Positions 7,169-15,544 are shown, counted from the first letter of the stretch. The stretch: 29,462 nucleotides of DNA from CAYUVH01 sp964448135 (GCA_964448135.1 CAYUVH010000030.1:1-29462), one strand, 5' to 3'. Numbers and translations: made by a program. The notes: generated by a model not told the origin, from the letters alone.

Positions 7169-8098
7169 TTACTTCGCTTTTGGCAACGCCGCGACCATGG
7201 AGTGGATGATGTAGTCCATCATCTTAATATAGGTGCCGGTGTCAGGGACACCGCCGGGCATGATGGGGAGTTTGACGAGGGTGGCGCCGGTTTCCGCGGC
7301 GATGAGCTTGGGCACCTTTTCCGGGAACTGCGGTTCACGGACGACGATGGGCACGTGCTGGGCCTTCATCTCGTTCACGAGTTCCTCGATGTGCCGGGGG
7401 GTCGGATCAATGCCCGGCTTGAGTTCGATCGTGCCGATGCAGTCCATCCCGAATGCTTTCGCGAAATAAGGCCAGTGCTCGTGGTAGCTCACGAATTTCA
7501 CGCCTTTGAGCGGAGCCGCCTCCTTGTTCCACCCGGCGATTTTGGCGTCGAGTTTCGCGAGGTAGGCGTTCTGGTTTTTCTCGAAGTCGTCCTTGTATTG
7601 CGGCGCGGCCGCGGAGAAAGCCTTGCCGATTTCCTGCACGACGATCTTCGCCCGATTCGGGTCCAGCATGTAGTGCGGGTTGCCGTAGGGATGCACGTCG
7701 CCGGCGGAGTGGTCCGTGCTCTTGGGGACGTCCACGGCATCAATGCCCGTCGAACAATCCACGTAACCCGGCTGTCCGTATTGGATCTTCGGATTTTTGC
7801 TGGCTTCGAGCAGCGCGGGCAGGAAGGCGTGTTCGCAGCCGAGACCGACGCAGAGCAGCAGGTCGGCACGATTCATTTGCGGGATGAAGCTTGGCTTCAT
7901 CGGCACGCCGTGCGTGTCTTCAATGCCGGTGGCCAGGCTGAAGACCTCCACGTGATCGCCGCCGACCTCGCGCGCAAAATCCGCAAGATCAGTGAGGGTA
8001 GTGACGACGCGAAGTTTCGCGGCGTGGGACGGGATGGCGGCAAACCCGGTCAGCAGGACCGCGGCCGCCAGCAGGAATCGAATGAATTTTGGTTTCAT
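7169..8098 (-). CDS. znuA: Periplasmic zinc/manganese-binding protein (ZnuA/TroA family)
   Basis: A 309-residue cluster A-I binding protein with a signal peptide cleaved probably after 'SHA' (26); no lipobox. Expected metal ligands are visible: H63 in 'EDTHGVPMKPS', H142 in 'GNPHYMLDP', and H206 (or H208) in 'VSYHEHWPYFAKAFGM'. The fourth ligand is less certain, possibly an acidic residue in 'VREPQFPE' (255-260) or near the C-terminus. The His-rich loop typical of zinc-specific ZnuA proteins is absent; there is only a short 'STDHSAGDVH' segment. Zinc is therefore likely but manganese or iron is possible. It captures metal in the periplasm and hands it to the permease at 5450-6334. It is 27 bp downstream of the barrel-protein gene. 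Confidence 0.9.
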   Translation of the reverse strand: MKPKFIRFLLAAAVLLTGFAAIPSHAAKLRVVTTLTDLADFAREVGGDHVEVFSLATGIEDTHGVPMKPSFIPQMNRADLLLCVGLGCEHAFLPALLEASKNPKIQYGQPGYVDCSTGIDAVDVPKSTDHSAGDVHPYGNPHYMLDPNRAKIVVQEIGKAFSAAAPQYKDDFEKNQNAYLAKLDAKIAGWNKEAAPLKGVKFVSYHEHWPYFAKAFGMDCIGTIELKPGIDPTPRHIEELVNEMKAQHVPIVVREPQFPEKVPKLIAAETGATLVKLPIMPGGVPDTGTYIKMMDYIIHSMVAALPKAK

Positions 8099-8105
8099 GA
8101 GATTG

Positions 8106-8111
8106 ATTATA
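8106..8111 (-). promoter_or_regulatory. Possible internal -10 element before znuA
   Basis: A perfect TATAAT on the minus strand ends 7 nt before the znuA ATG, in an AT-rich stretch of an otherwise GC-rich region. No convincing -35 hexamer stands 15-19 bp upstream, and no Shine-Dalgarno sequence precedes the ATG, so a leaderless or near-leaderless znuA transcript is possible but unproven. Confidence 0.25.
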
Positions 8112-8125
8112 TATGCGCTTGAGAT

Positions 8126-9544
8126 TTAACGGCCCGACCAGCCGTGCGAATGGGACCCGATGATCCAGACCCACTGCAAATAGACAGCACTGCTGTCCTT
8201 GTAGCCGGTCGCGGCATTGGGTTGCGTGTAGGTGTATTGGAGGCGCAACTGGTTCCAATGGCTGATGGCATAGGTGAGATAGGGTGAATACGCAAACGTC
8301 TGCGCGTTGTTGTTGTCCGCGTTCTGCACCCAATCGAACAGAAAACCCGCGCTCCATTCGCGGCTCCATTTGTAGGTGAAGTAAGAGTACAAACCGTACG
8401 AGCTCACAAAGCTCGTGGATGGATTACCCAGTTCGGGCTGGAAGCGATAGTTGTTGTCGCTGAAAAGGAACTCCGTGCCCCACGTGAAGCTCTTGAACTG
8501 GTTCTCCTGCAACGGCACATAGCTGAGCTTCAGGTCCATACCCGCCACCCGGCGTTCCAACTGCGTGGCGGTGGTTCCGTCAGCCAGCGTGAGCGGTTCC
8601 ACGCCGCTGCCGGCTTCGGGATTCCAGAGGCCGGATACGCCGCCCTCGAGCTGCCAGTTCGACGTGAGATCAAAATACGTTCCCAACCGGCTCCAGAAGG
8701 ACAACCCGCCGAACGGGCGCTCGGCGCCGGGATTGTTCGGATCATCGCCGAACTTGTCACCAATACCGGCGGTAAGGGTCACGTAATGCGGCACGGGCAT
8801 GAGCCAGTTGACCTGGAGGCCGTCAGTCTGCGATTCGCCTCCGATGTAATTGTCGAGCACGAGGGGGCGGTTGACGAAGGGAAGTTCGTGATCGTGCACG
8901 TAGGACAAGCGGCCGAATTCGCCGAAGAACCGTCCGCCTTTCAGCTCCAGGTTCCAGGGCAGTGAGGTGGTTTGGATGGCGGCCTCCTCGACGCCGACGC
9001 TCGCCTCGCCGGTGGCGGTGTCCGCGGAGGCATTGAGGACAGCGTAGCCCTTGGCGAAAGGATCCACCGAAGCCGCGAGGTCGAGTTCCATGGTGCGCTG
9101 CCAGAAATCCCAACCGCCCGGCCGCGGACTGCCGGTGGCAGTGTTCGGCTGGTTGTTGTACGACACGATGCTTTCGCCGACGAAACCAATGGACGGATTG
9201 AATTCGTTGGGCCTGGTCTTCTTCTGATTCTCGGAAACCTGGTCCACGCGCTCGTTCAATTCCTTCACTTGCTTCGCCAGCACCGGCGTGTTGGTGTCCG
9301 CCATGGCCGGCGGGGCGTTCGTCGCCACGGCAATCTGCCGCTTGAGTTCTTCGATCTGCGATTGCTGCTCGCGCATCATGCGCTCGAAATTCTCGCGCAT
9401 TTCCTTTTGCTGCTTCTCGAAGGATTCCTGCAATTGTTTCAACCGTTCTTCAAACTTCTGACTTTCGGGCGTTTCCTGTGCCTGGGCGATGATTGCGCTC
9501 AGGCAAAGGGCGGCAGCCCACCGCGTTAGGATATTAGTTTTCAT
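8126..9544 (-). CDS. Outer-membrane beta-barrel (porin-like) protein with N-terminal coiled coil
   Basis: A 472-residue secreted protein. The signal peptide ends near 'AIIAQA' (about 21). Residues about 28-72 and 86-108 are Glu/Gln/Lys-rich heptads, a periplasmic coiled coil of the kind that anchors some Gram-negative porins to the wall or makes trimers. The rest alternates polar and aromatic residues in beta-hairpin rhythm, ending 'VYLQWVWIIGSHSHGWSGR' with His residues at the very C-terminus. This matches a porin-type barrel rather than a TonB-dependent receptor (no plug or TonB box). It lies between a small His/Cys protein gene and znuA, so it probably admits the metal to the periplasm. 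ATG at 9544 is chosen because the signal peptide starts there; sequence farther upstream is not protein-like. Confidence 0.75.
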   Translation of the reverse strand: MKTNILTRWAAALCLSAIIAQAQETPESQKFEERLKQLQESFEKQQKEMRENFERMMREQQSQIEELKRQIAVATNAPPAMADTNTPVLAKQVKELNERVDQVSENQKKTRPNEFNPSIGFVGESIVSYNNQPNTATGSPRPGGWDFWQRTMELDLAASVDPFAKGYAVLNASADTATGEASVGVEEAAIQTTSLPWNLELKGGRFFGEFGRLSYVHDHELPFVNRPLVLDNYIGGESQTDGLQVNWLMPVPHYVTLTAGIGDKFGDDPNNPGAERPFGGLSFWSRLGTYFDLTSNWQLEGGVSGLWNPEAGSGVEPLTLADGTTATQLERRVAGMDLKLSYVPLQENQFKSFTWGTEFLFSDNNYRFQPELGNPSTSFVSSYGLYSYFTYKWSREWSAGFLFDWVQNADNNNAQTFAYSPYLTYAISHWNQLRLQYTYTQPNAATGYKDSSAVYLQWVWIIGSHSHGWSGR

Positions 9545-9683
9545 TTCAGCTCTGGTTCCGGCGCACACACAATGCGCGCCGGGTTCAGGCTCCCTAAAGA
9601 ATTCTGATCGGGAAGATCGCTGGCTTGGGTCCAGGCCGGGAGCCAATCAAGCCGTCCCTGGCCAGCAACCATCTGCGGAAGGA

Positions 9684-10010
9684 TCAGGCCGCGCTGGGCG
9701 CCGCCAGAGCGGGCGGAAAAAAATGATCGTCGGAGGGGACGAACTGCGATTCGGAATGAGGGACGAAAGTGATGACCAGCGCGGGCGCCGTCGGGAGCGC
9801 GATTACCTCGGCTCCCGCCAGCAACGGGTGGCGCTGGACCTGGGTGACGAGACAGCTATGGTTGGCGCTGGAGGCATCCGCGTGCAGCAGTTGATGCAAC
9901 TGCGGGGAAGCGGCCAGCGCGAAAGTCGCGAGCCAGAGAAACATCATGAGCACGCCAGCAATACGGCCGCATTGGCCGCGCTGCCGTCGCGAGATGTTCA
10001 AAAGCTTCAT
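9684..10010 (-). CDS. Small His/Cys membrane protein, paralogue A of the metal locus
   Basis: A 108-residue protein with a basic N-terminus, one hydrophobic segment (about 18-35), then 'SPQLHQLLHADASSANHSC' and 'LVTQVQRH', a Pro/Ala region and a C-terminal 'HSESQF...DDHFFPP'. It is the paralogue of the gene at 5054-5374; the conserved core is S-P-Q-L-H-x-x-L-H-x-D...H-x-C-L-x-T-Q. The core and the extra C-terminal His/Asp cluster would lie in the periplasm and could bind a transition metal (inference). As first gene of the run it probably leads the metal operon; 139 bp separate it from the barrel-protein gene. No named family recognised with certainty. Confidence 0.7.
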   Translation of the reverse strand: MKLLNISRRQRGQCGRIAGVLMMFLWLATFALAASPQLHQLLHADASSANHSCLVTQVQRHPLLAGAEVIALPTAPALVITFVPHSESQFVPSDDHFFPPALAAPSAA

Positions 10011-10036
10011 GCTGTTCGCCCTTTTACGATTGTGGG

Positions 10037-10053
10037 CAGTACTTTTGCAAGCA
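10037..10053 (-). promoter_or_regulatory. 17-bp motif shared with the paralogous gene (candidate operator)
   Basis: On the minus strand TGCTTGCAAAAGTACTG sits exactly 26 nt before the ATG at 10010. It matches the motif at 5401-5417 in 13 of 17 positions and at the same distance. The partly palindromic TTGC-TT-GCAA core is compatible with a dimeric regulator. Confidence 0.4.
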
Positions 10054-10079
10054 AGAAGTGTACGCGGGAAGGAAGAAAG

Positions 10080-10140
10080 TAATCGGTGATCAGTAATCAG
10101 TGATCAGTGAAGAGAGCAGAAGTCAGCGGTCGGAGGTTGG
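10080..10140. repeat. TGATCAGTAATCAG simple repeat tract
   Basis: From 10080 to 10110 the sequence iterates GTAATCGGTGATCAGTAATC-type words (TGATCAGT, AATCAGT), and from 10118 to 10140 a related 'CAGAAGTCAGCGGTCGGAGG' tract follows. Such TGATCAG/AATCAG tracts occur as dispersed intergenic filler in many environmental bacterial genomes. It sits in the divergent gap between the metal locus and the Ig-repeat gene. The rest of this 237-bp gap holds the 17-bp motif at 10037 and an inverted repeat at 10213. Confidence 0.65.
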
Positions 10141-10212
10141 AAATAGTGGATTGGGAGCTTTACGTGAGATTGTTTGGGTCGAGGGAAAGACGCGCCACGG
10201 TACGGCTCCTGC

Positions 10213-10231
10213 TTGAATCCGGTTGATTCAA
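10213..10231 (+). promoter_or_regulatory. 7-bp perfect inverted repeat before the Ig-repeat gene
   Basis: TTGAATC-CGGTT-GATTCAA ends 16 nt before the ATG at 10248. It could be an operator or a leader hairpin that masks the ribosome-binding region. No clear -10/-35 pair is visible nearby. Confidence 0.3.
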
Positions 10232-10247
10232 CGCTCGGGTGTGACCT

Positions 10248-13157
10248 ATGTACAGATTCAAGTCATATGGTTGTGTGTTATTGGGACTGGCCTCGCTTTT
10301 GCAGCCGGTTTGGGCCCAGGAACAGGCACCATTGATCACTGACCAGCCGACCAACCAAATTGTGGTGGTGGGCGCGGACGCCAATTTCAGCGTGACGGCG
10401 GACGGCACGGCTCCCCTGGCCTTTCAGTGGCGATTCGGAGGCCAACCGATGGAGGGTGCCACGGACTCCTCGCTGACGATCACCAACGCGCAACTATTCC
10501 ACAGCGGCAATTACGATGTCGTGGTGAGCAATGATTACGGCGGGATCACGAGCAGCGTGGCCACGCTGGTGTTTTCTCCGCTGGTCACGTTTTCGCCGGT
10601 GTTTACGGTAGCCTCGATTGGCGAGGACGTGCAATTCTTCGGCGCGGCGACGGGCTCGCCTCCGCTCGCCTACCAATGGCGCGCGAATGGCAGTGCGATA
10701 CCGGGAGCCACCGACACGCTGCTGACGGTTACCAACGCGCAAATGGTCAACCAGACCAGCTACAGTTTTCTGGTCAGCAACGCCTGGGGCACGGTGACCA
10801 GCCAATGGGATGTATTGCGCTTCAAGCCTACGATCCTGGCGGAACCACAAGACCGGATTGTCGGCGCGGGGTCCAATGTGACGCTGGCCTTTACGGTGGC
10901 GGGGTCGCCGGCCTTGAACTATCGATGGAAACTCAACGGGAACACACTGGGGTATACGAGCACGGCCATTGGCCTAAATCCAGTAACCGCAGCGAGCAGC
11001 GGTACGTATCAATTCATGACCTACAACGCCTGGGGGGCCGTGACCAGCAGAGTAGTGACGCTGATACTTCTGCCAACCATGACGATGAGCCCCTCCAGCC
11101 AGACGGCATTGGCCGGCTCCAACGTCGTGCTCACAGCCACGGCCACCGCGACGCCGCCGTTTTTCTACCAATGGCGGAAGAATGGCGTTCCCATCGCCGG
11201 CGCCACCGATACGGCGCTGGCTTTTCAGCCGGCGGCCCTTTCCGACACCGGCAGCTATGATGTGCTGGTGACCAACGCCTGGGGCGCGACGAACAGCTCC
11301 GTCGCGCTGCTGAACGTTGGCGCTCCGCCGCCGGTCATCGTGACCCACCCGGCGAGCCACACCGTCTACGCGCAAACCACGGCGACGCTCACCGCCACGG
11401 TCACGGGCATGCCGCCGCTGTATTATCAGTGGCGCAAGAACAGCAATCCCATCGCCGGAGCGACGGCCGGCTCGCTCACGTTTCAACCGGCGGTGTTTTC
11501 CGACACGGGAACCTATGATGTGGTCGTGAGCAATGCCTGGGGCACGGCGACCAGTTATGCCGCGCTTTTGAACGTGGTGGATGCGTCCACCACGAATATC
11601 TATACCGATCACGTGGCGATTTCGCCCAAGGTGTTGTGGCCGTCCATCTACACGCTTTGCGTCCCGGCGCCCCGGCTCAGTTTGAGCAAATCAGGCGGCA
11701 GCTTCCTGGCGAGCTGGCCGAGCATAGGCACGACGTGGAACAGCTACTCACGAATTGAAACGGCGACCAGCCTGGCGCCAGGCGCAACCTGGAGCCCCGT
11801 GGCAGTGGAAAAATCCCTGGTCGGCAGCACGGTGGTGGCGCCACTTTCCGTCACCAATGATCCGCAATTTTTCCGGCTGCGCTCCCCGTGTTCCATGCCC
11901 CTCTTCAGTTTTGCGATTTATTACAATAGTTTGCTGGAGTTCACCTGGGCCGCGCCGCTGACGGTAAGCGGCCCGGTTTATGCGGCTGGTGACATCTACT
12001 TGGGATCTGCGTGGAGCAATGTCTTCAACGCGACGGTGGCCACCTGCGGACAAATCAGTTCGCCGGCCTGGGATGGGCACGCCACCAATGAATATTCGGT
12101 TCTCCCCACTTTCAAAGGCAGCATCCCGGTGGTGACCAACATTGCGCCCCTGCTCTTCCCGCTCGACAACAGTCCGACGCGCTTGCGGGAAATGGTCAAC
12201 CAGCCGCCGCCGGAAGGCGACACCAACACGGCGATCTCGCAAATGCGGTATTACAACAAGGCGGAAATCATCATGCTGGTCAGCAACACGACGGTCTCCG
12301 CGAAATTCCAATCCGCACCCAGCGACCCGGCACCGGTGATGATCAATGCGAGCTATGGCTCGAATAATTTCGGCGGCCTCGTCACGAATTTCCCATTTCT
12401 CAGTCTGACCAATGGCTCGGCCGTCTCATCAAATCAACTGACTTTCTGGGATGCGCGCGAAGCCAGGTGGGCGCTCGTAACGCAGATCGATATGGGCCGG
12501 CTGAGGTCCTGGATGGCGACGAATAACACGCTGAAAACCAAATTTCCCGCCGGGGGGTATATTTATCCCAATATCATGTACATCGCGGACAACCGCAGCT
12601 ACACGGTGTCCCAGCTTCCCGCGGTGCGATTGGTCAATGCCAGTATCATTCCGACCAACAGCGGGTACGGAGGGCAGCCAACGGGCTTCACCATTGCCAC
12701 ACCCAATCCACTTTATGTGAAGGGCGACTACAACACCCCGTCGGTCAGCAACCGTTTTCCCGCGTCGCTCGTTTGCGATGCCATCACTGTGCTGTCCACG
12801 AACTGGGTGGACACCAATAGTAGCAAAGCCTTGTCCATGCGCCTGGCGGCCAACACCACCATCAACGCAGCCATCATCGCGGGCAAGGTGTCCTCCACCG
12901 GCCCTGGGACCAACACCTATAGTGGTGGTGCGATGAATTTCATCCGTTTGCTGGAAGACTGGAGCAACGGCACAAGCCAGAAGACGCTGACGATGAATAC
13001 GTCCCTGGTCTGCCTGTTCGACAGCGAAAGAGCCACGGCCCAATACCGAAACCCCGGCTATTATTATTACGCTCCGGCGCGCAATTTTCAATTCGACACG
13101 AATTTTAACGACATCACCCAATTGCCACCGGGGACTCCTTCCCTGGTGTTACCTTGA
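10248..13157 (+). CDS. Secreted protein with five Ig-like repeats and a pilus-protein-like C-terminus
   Basis: A 969-residue exported protein; the signal peptide is cleaved near 'VWAQ' (24). Five Ig-like repeats follow at about 31-110, 112-192, 194-275, 277-357 and 361-443, each with the pattern 'YQWRKNGxPIAGAT' and 'SDTGxYDVxVxNAWG'; repeats 4 and 5 are the most alike, also at the DNA level. Residues about 474-545 hold a 'SWP...W...FFRL' module frequent at the C-termini of verrucomicrobial surface proteins. The last 420 residues ('FAIYYNSLLEF', 'SGPVYAAGDIYL', 'TPNPLYVKGDYN', 'DAITVLSTNW') resemble the body of PilX-like pilus-assembly proteins, but without their N-terminal membrane helix. 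Probable role is adhesion or display at the cell surface. The 3' end overlaps the convergent tolC-like gene by 9 bp. Confidence 0.82.
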   Translation: MYRFKSYGCVLLGLASLLQPVWAQEQAPLITDQPTNQIVVVGADANFSVTADGTAPLAFQWRFGGQPMEGATDSSLTITNAQLFHSGNYDVVVSNDYGGITSSVATLVFSPLVTFSPVFTVASIGEDVQFFGAATGSPPLAYQWRANGSAIPGATDTLLTVTNAQMVNQTSYSFLVSNAWGTVTSQWDVLRFKPTILAEPQDRIVGAGSNVTLAFTVAGSPALNYRWKLNGNTLGYTSTAIGLNPVTAASSGTYQFMTYNAWGAVTSRVVTLILLPTMTMSPSSQTALAGSNVVLTATATATPPFFYQWRKNGVPIAGATDTALAFQPAALSDTGSYDVLVTNAWGATNSSVALLNVGAPPPVIVTHPASHTVYAQTTATLTATVTGMPPLYYQWRKNSNPIAGATAGSLTFQPAVFSDTGTYDVVVSNAWGTATSYAALLNVVDASTTNIYTDHVAISPKVLWPSIYTLCVPAPRLSLSKSGGSFLASWPSIGTTWNSYSRIETATSLAPGATWSPVAVEKSLVGSTVVAPLSVTNDPQFFRLRSPCSMPLFSFAIYYNSLLEFTWAAPLTVSGPVYAAGDIYLGSAWSNVFNATVATCGQISSPAWDGHATNEYSVLPTFKGSIPVVTNIAPLLFPLDNSPTRLREMVNQPPPEGDTNTAISQMRYYNKAEIIMLVSNTTVSAKFQSAPSDPAPVMINASYGSNNFGGLVTNFPFLSLTNGSAVSSNQLTFWDAREARWALVTQIDMGRLRSWMATNNTLKTKFPAGGYIYPNIMYIADNRSYTVSQLPAVRLVNASIIPTNSGYGGQPTGFTIATPNPLYVKGDYNTPSVSNRFPASLVCDAITVLSTNWVDTNSSKALSMRLAANTTINAAIIAGKVSSTGPGTNTYSGGAMNFIRLLEDWSNGTSQKTLTMNTSLVCLFDSERATAQYRNPGYYYYAPARNFQFDTNFNDITQLPPGTPSLVLP

Positions 13158-14495
13158 TCCGGCACCGGAGCCCACAGCCCGGCTGAGCGCGTACTGGTTC
13201 TTGTTGTTCTCGGCGATGGTCGCGACGTAATCGGAGCGGGCGCGGGTCAGTTCCTGTTGCGCCTGCAAATCCTCCAGCACGAGGCCGACGCCGAATTGTT
13301 TGCGCTCGGCGGTGAGCCGCCACGTTTCGGCGGCGGCGGCCAGGGTGCGGCTCGACATGGAGAGCTGATCGCGCAGGGACTCGGCGCGCGTGAAGGCTTC
13401 GACCACCTGGCGGGTAACTTCGTCGCGCTGTTTTTCTTCGCCGAGTTTGGCGATTTCCAGGCGGGCCTTGGTGGTGTTGGCGCGGCCGACGTCGAACAGG
13501 CCGCCCTGACCGATGCGCCAGCCCAGGCCGACGAAGTAATCCTCGGAATTGCCGAAGTTTCCCCAACTGCTGCCGACGCCGCCGCCGAGTCCGCCGCCGT
13601 AAGCGGAGGCGTTCAGCGAGGGGATGAGCGGGCCGTAAAGGGCGCCGTTGCGGGCTTCCTGCGCGGCGGCGGCCAGGGCGTGACTTTGCTTGAGTTCCGG
13701 GCGCGAGGCCAGGGCCTGGCCGACGAGCAGCGCGAGAGCGGAGTTGGTGGGGAAGAGTTCGAGCGGGGTCAGTTCGCTTTCCACGGGCGCCAGGTCCACC
13801 GCCGGATCGAGATGCAGGGTGCGCGCGAGGTCGGCGGCGGCGATGCGCTGGAGTTCGCGAATCTGGCGGAGGTTGATTTCGTAGCGGTCGGTCTGGGTTT
13901 GGATCCGCAATTCGTCGCCTTTGAATGCAAGCCCTGCAGAAACTGCTTCGTGCAGTTGGTCCTGATAGTTGCGCGAGGTGCGGATGGCCTCGGAAAGGAC
14001 GCCGGCCAGGGAATGGGCTTTGACGAGTTCGAAGTAGCCGCGCGCGGCATTGAAGATGGCGTCGTCGCGTTGCGCCGCGAGGGCGTGATCGGCGGCGTGG
14101 ATCAACTGCCGGGCGGCGAGGGAGTTGTAAATGGCATCACCGATGGTGACCTGGGCGACGAGCGCGCCGCCGCCGGCGTAGGATTGTTTTTCGACGTCGA
14201 GGATGGGGCCGTCCACGGCCTGGATGTTGCCTTCGTGCCGGGCGAAGTTGCCGCCGAGATTCAGCCAGGGAAAGAATTGTTGAATGGCGCTCTGGCCGGC
14301 GGCGCGGGCTTCATTGAGGCGCTGGCGGGCGATTTGGACGTCGAGATTTCGCGCGCCGGCGAGGCGGAGGGCGGCGGGGAGATCAATAAGGATGGGGCCG
14401 GCGTTGGTGGATTGCGCGTGGGCCGGCGTGGAAATGTTTATCAGCGAGGCGAGACACAGGCACGCGAAGGCGTTTAGGAACATTCTGGTTTTCAT
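13149..14495 (-). CDS. TolC-family outer-membrane efflux protein
   Basis: A 448-residue protein with signal peptide cleaved after about 'AHA' (27), then the two-fold helical-barrel plan of OEP/TolC proteins: first half 'LPAALRLAGARNLDVQIARQRLNEARAAG' and second half beginning 'SALALLVGQALASRPELKQSHALAAAAQEAR'. It forms the trimeric outer-membrane duct of the pump encoded upstream. Its ATG overlaps the stop of the membrane-fusion gene (ATGA, 14492-14495), so the pump subunits are translationally coupled. The gene ends with TAA inside the 3' end of the convergent Ig-repeat gene. Confidence 0.92.
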   Translation of the reverse strand: MKTRMFLNAFACLCLASLINISTPAHAQSTNAGPILIDLPAALRLAGARNLDVQIARQRLNEARAAGQSAIQQFFPWLNLGGNFARHEGNIQAVDGPILDVEKQSYAGGGALVAQVTIGDAIYNSLAARQLIHAADHALAAQRDDAIFNAARGYFELVKAHSLAGVLSEAIRTSRNYQDQLHEAVSAGLAFKGDELRIQTQTDRYEINLRQIRELQRIAAADLARTLHLDPAVDLAPVESELTPLELFPTNSALALLVGQALASRPELKQSHALAAAAQEARNGALYGPLIPSLNASAYGGGLGGGVGSSWGNFGNSEDYFVGLGWRIGQGGLFDVGRANTTKARLEIAKLGEEKQRDEVTRQVVEAFTRAESLRDQLSMSSRTLAAAAETWRLTAERKQFGVGLVLEDLQAQQELTRARSDYVATIAENNKNQYALSRAVGSGAGSR

Positions 14496-15544
14496 TTGGC
14501 CTCCAAGGGGTTGATGGATTGGCCGTCGGTGAGAGTGAGTTTGCCGGGGAGGATGATGGTTTCGTGGCCGGAGAGACCGCTGAGGACTTCAACATTCATT
14601 CCATCGTTGAAGCCGATTTTGATCGGGGTTTTTCTGGCTTTGCCGGCGTCGGAGAGGAAGACGAAGGCGTTTGCTTTTTCCATCACGAGCGCGTCGGCCG
14701 GGATGAGCAGTGCGTCGGCGTGGGTTTCCAAGCCGGTTTTGATGCGCGCATACATGCCAGGACGGAGGGCGAGATCGGCGTTGGGCAGGTCGGATTCGAC
14801 GAGCATGGTTTTGCTGGCGTCGTCGAGGGCGTAGCTGATGCGGCTGATTTTGCCGTCGAAGGTTTTGCCGGCCAGCGCTTCGACCGTCACTTTTACGGGC
14901 TGGCCGACTTTGGCGAGCGAGGCTTCGATCTCGGGCAGCAAGACCTGGGCGCGGACGACGTCGAAATCAGCGATGGTGACGATGGCGGCGGTTTGGGCCG
15001 CACTGCCGGCGGTCGCGGAGGCAATGAAGGCTCCGGGGTCCACAAAACGCGCGGTCACGATGCCGGAGAAGGGGGCGGTGACGCGGGCGTAGCTGAGGAG
15101 GGTTTCGGTACGCTCGAGATTGGCGCGGGCGATTTCGAGGCGGCCCTGCGCTTCGTCCACGCTTTGCGGGGTGACGAGGTCGGGAGCTTTCTTCTGGGCG
15201 GCGGCAGTGCGATTGAAATCGGTCTCGGCGACTTTGACTTCGGCTTTGTATTTGGTGACGTCGGCGAGGAGTTCGGGGACTTCGATTTCGCCGAGCGATT
15301 GGCCGGCTATGACGCGGTCGCCTTTGTCCACGGAGAGGGATTTCAGATAGCCGCCGACTTTGGCGTAGAGGGTGGCTTGTTGATTGGCGCGGATGGTGCC
15401 CGGAAGGGTGACGTAACGGGTGATTTCCCCGTGGGTGGAATGTGCCACTTTGACATCGGCTGGTTTAGGCGCGTCGGCGGCGAGGGCAGACGAGGCGGTC
15501 GCGACGAGGAGAATGGTCAGACAAATTACGCCATTGGTTTTCAT
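14492..15544 (-). CDS. RND efflux periplasmic adaptor (membrane-fusion) protein
   Basis: A 350-residue HlyD/AcrA-type adaptor. A signal peptide (cleaved near 'ALAA', about 23) is followed by a lipoyl-like half-motif ('LYAKVGGYLKSLSVDKGDRV'), a helical hairpin with 'AEVKVAETDFNRTAAA' and 'VDEAQGRLEIARANLERTE', the second lipoyl half ('ARVTAPFSGIVTARFVDPG'), a beta-barrel domain and a membrane-proximal domain ending 'LTLTDGQSINPLEAK'. There is no lipobox Cys. ATG at 15544 is set by the signal peptide and by the ATGA overlap with the RND gene (15541-15544); the longer upstream reading frame is RND sequence in another frame. It bridges the RND protein and the TolC protein. Confidence 0.92.
   Translation of the reverse strand: MKTNGVICLTILLVATASSALAADAPKPADVKVAHSTHGEITRYVTLPGTIRANQQATLYAKVGGYLKSLSVDKGDRVIAGQSLGEIEVPELLADVTKYKAEVKVAETDFNRTAAAQKKAPDLVTPQSVDEAQGRLEIARANLERTETLLSYARVTAPFSGIVTARFVDPGAFIASATAGSAAQTAAIVTIADFDVVRAQVLLPEIEASLAKVGQPVKVTVEALAGKTFDGKISRISYALDDASKTMLVESDLPNADLALRPGMYARIKTGLETHADALLIPADALVMEKANAFVFLSDAGKARKTPIKIGFNDGMNVEVLSGLSGHETIILPGKLTLTDGQSINPLEAK

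Noticed and set aside
13149..13157. Terminator between the Ig-repeat gene and the tolC-like gene
   Set aside because: The convergent genes overlap by 9 bp and no hairpin with a T-run is present on either strand.
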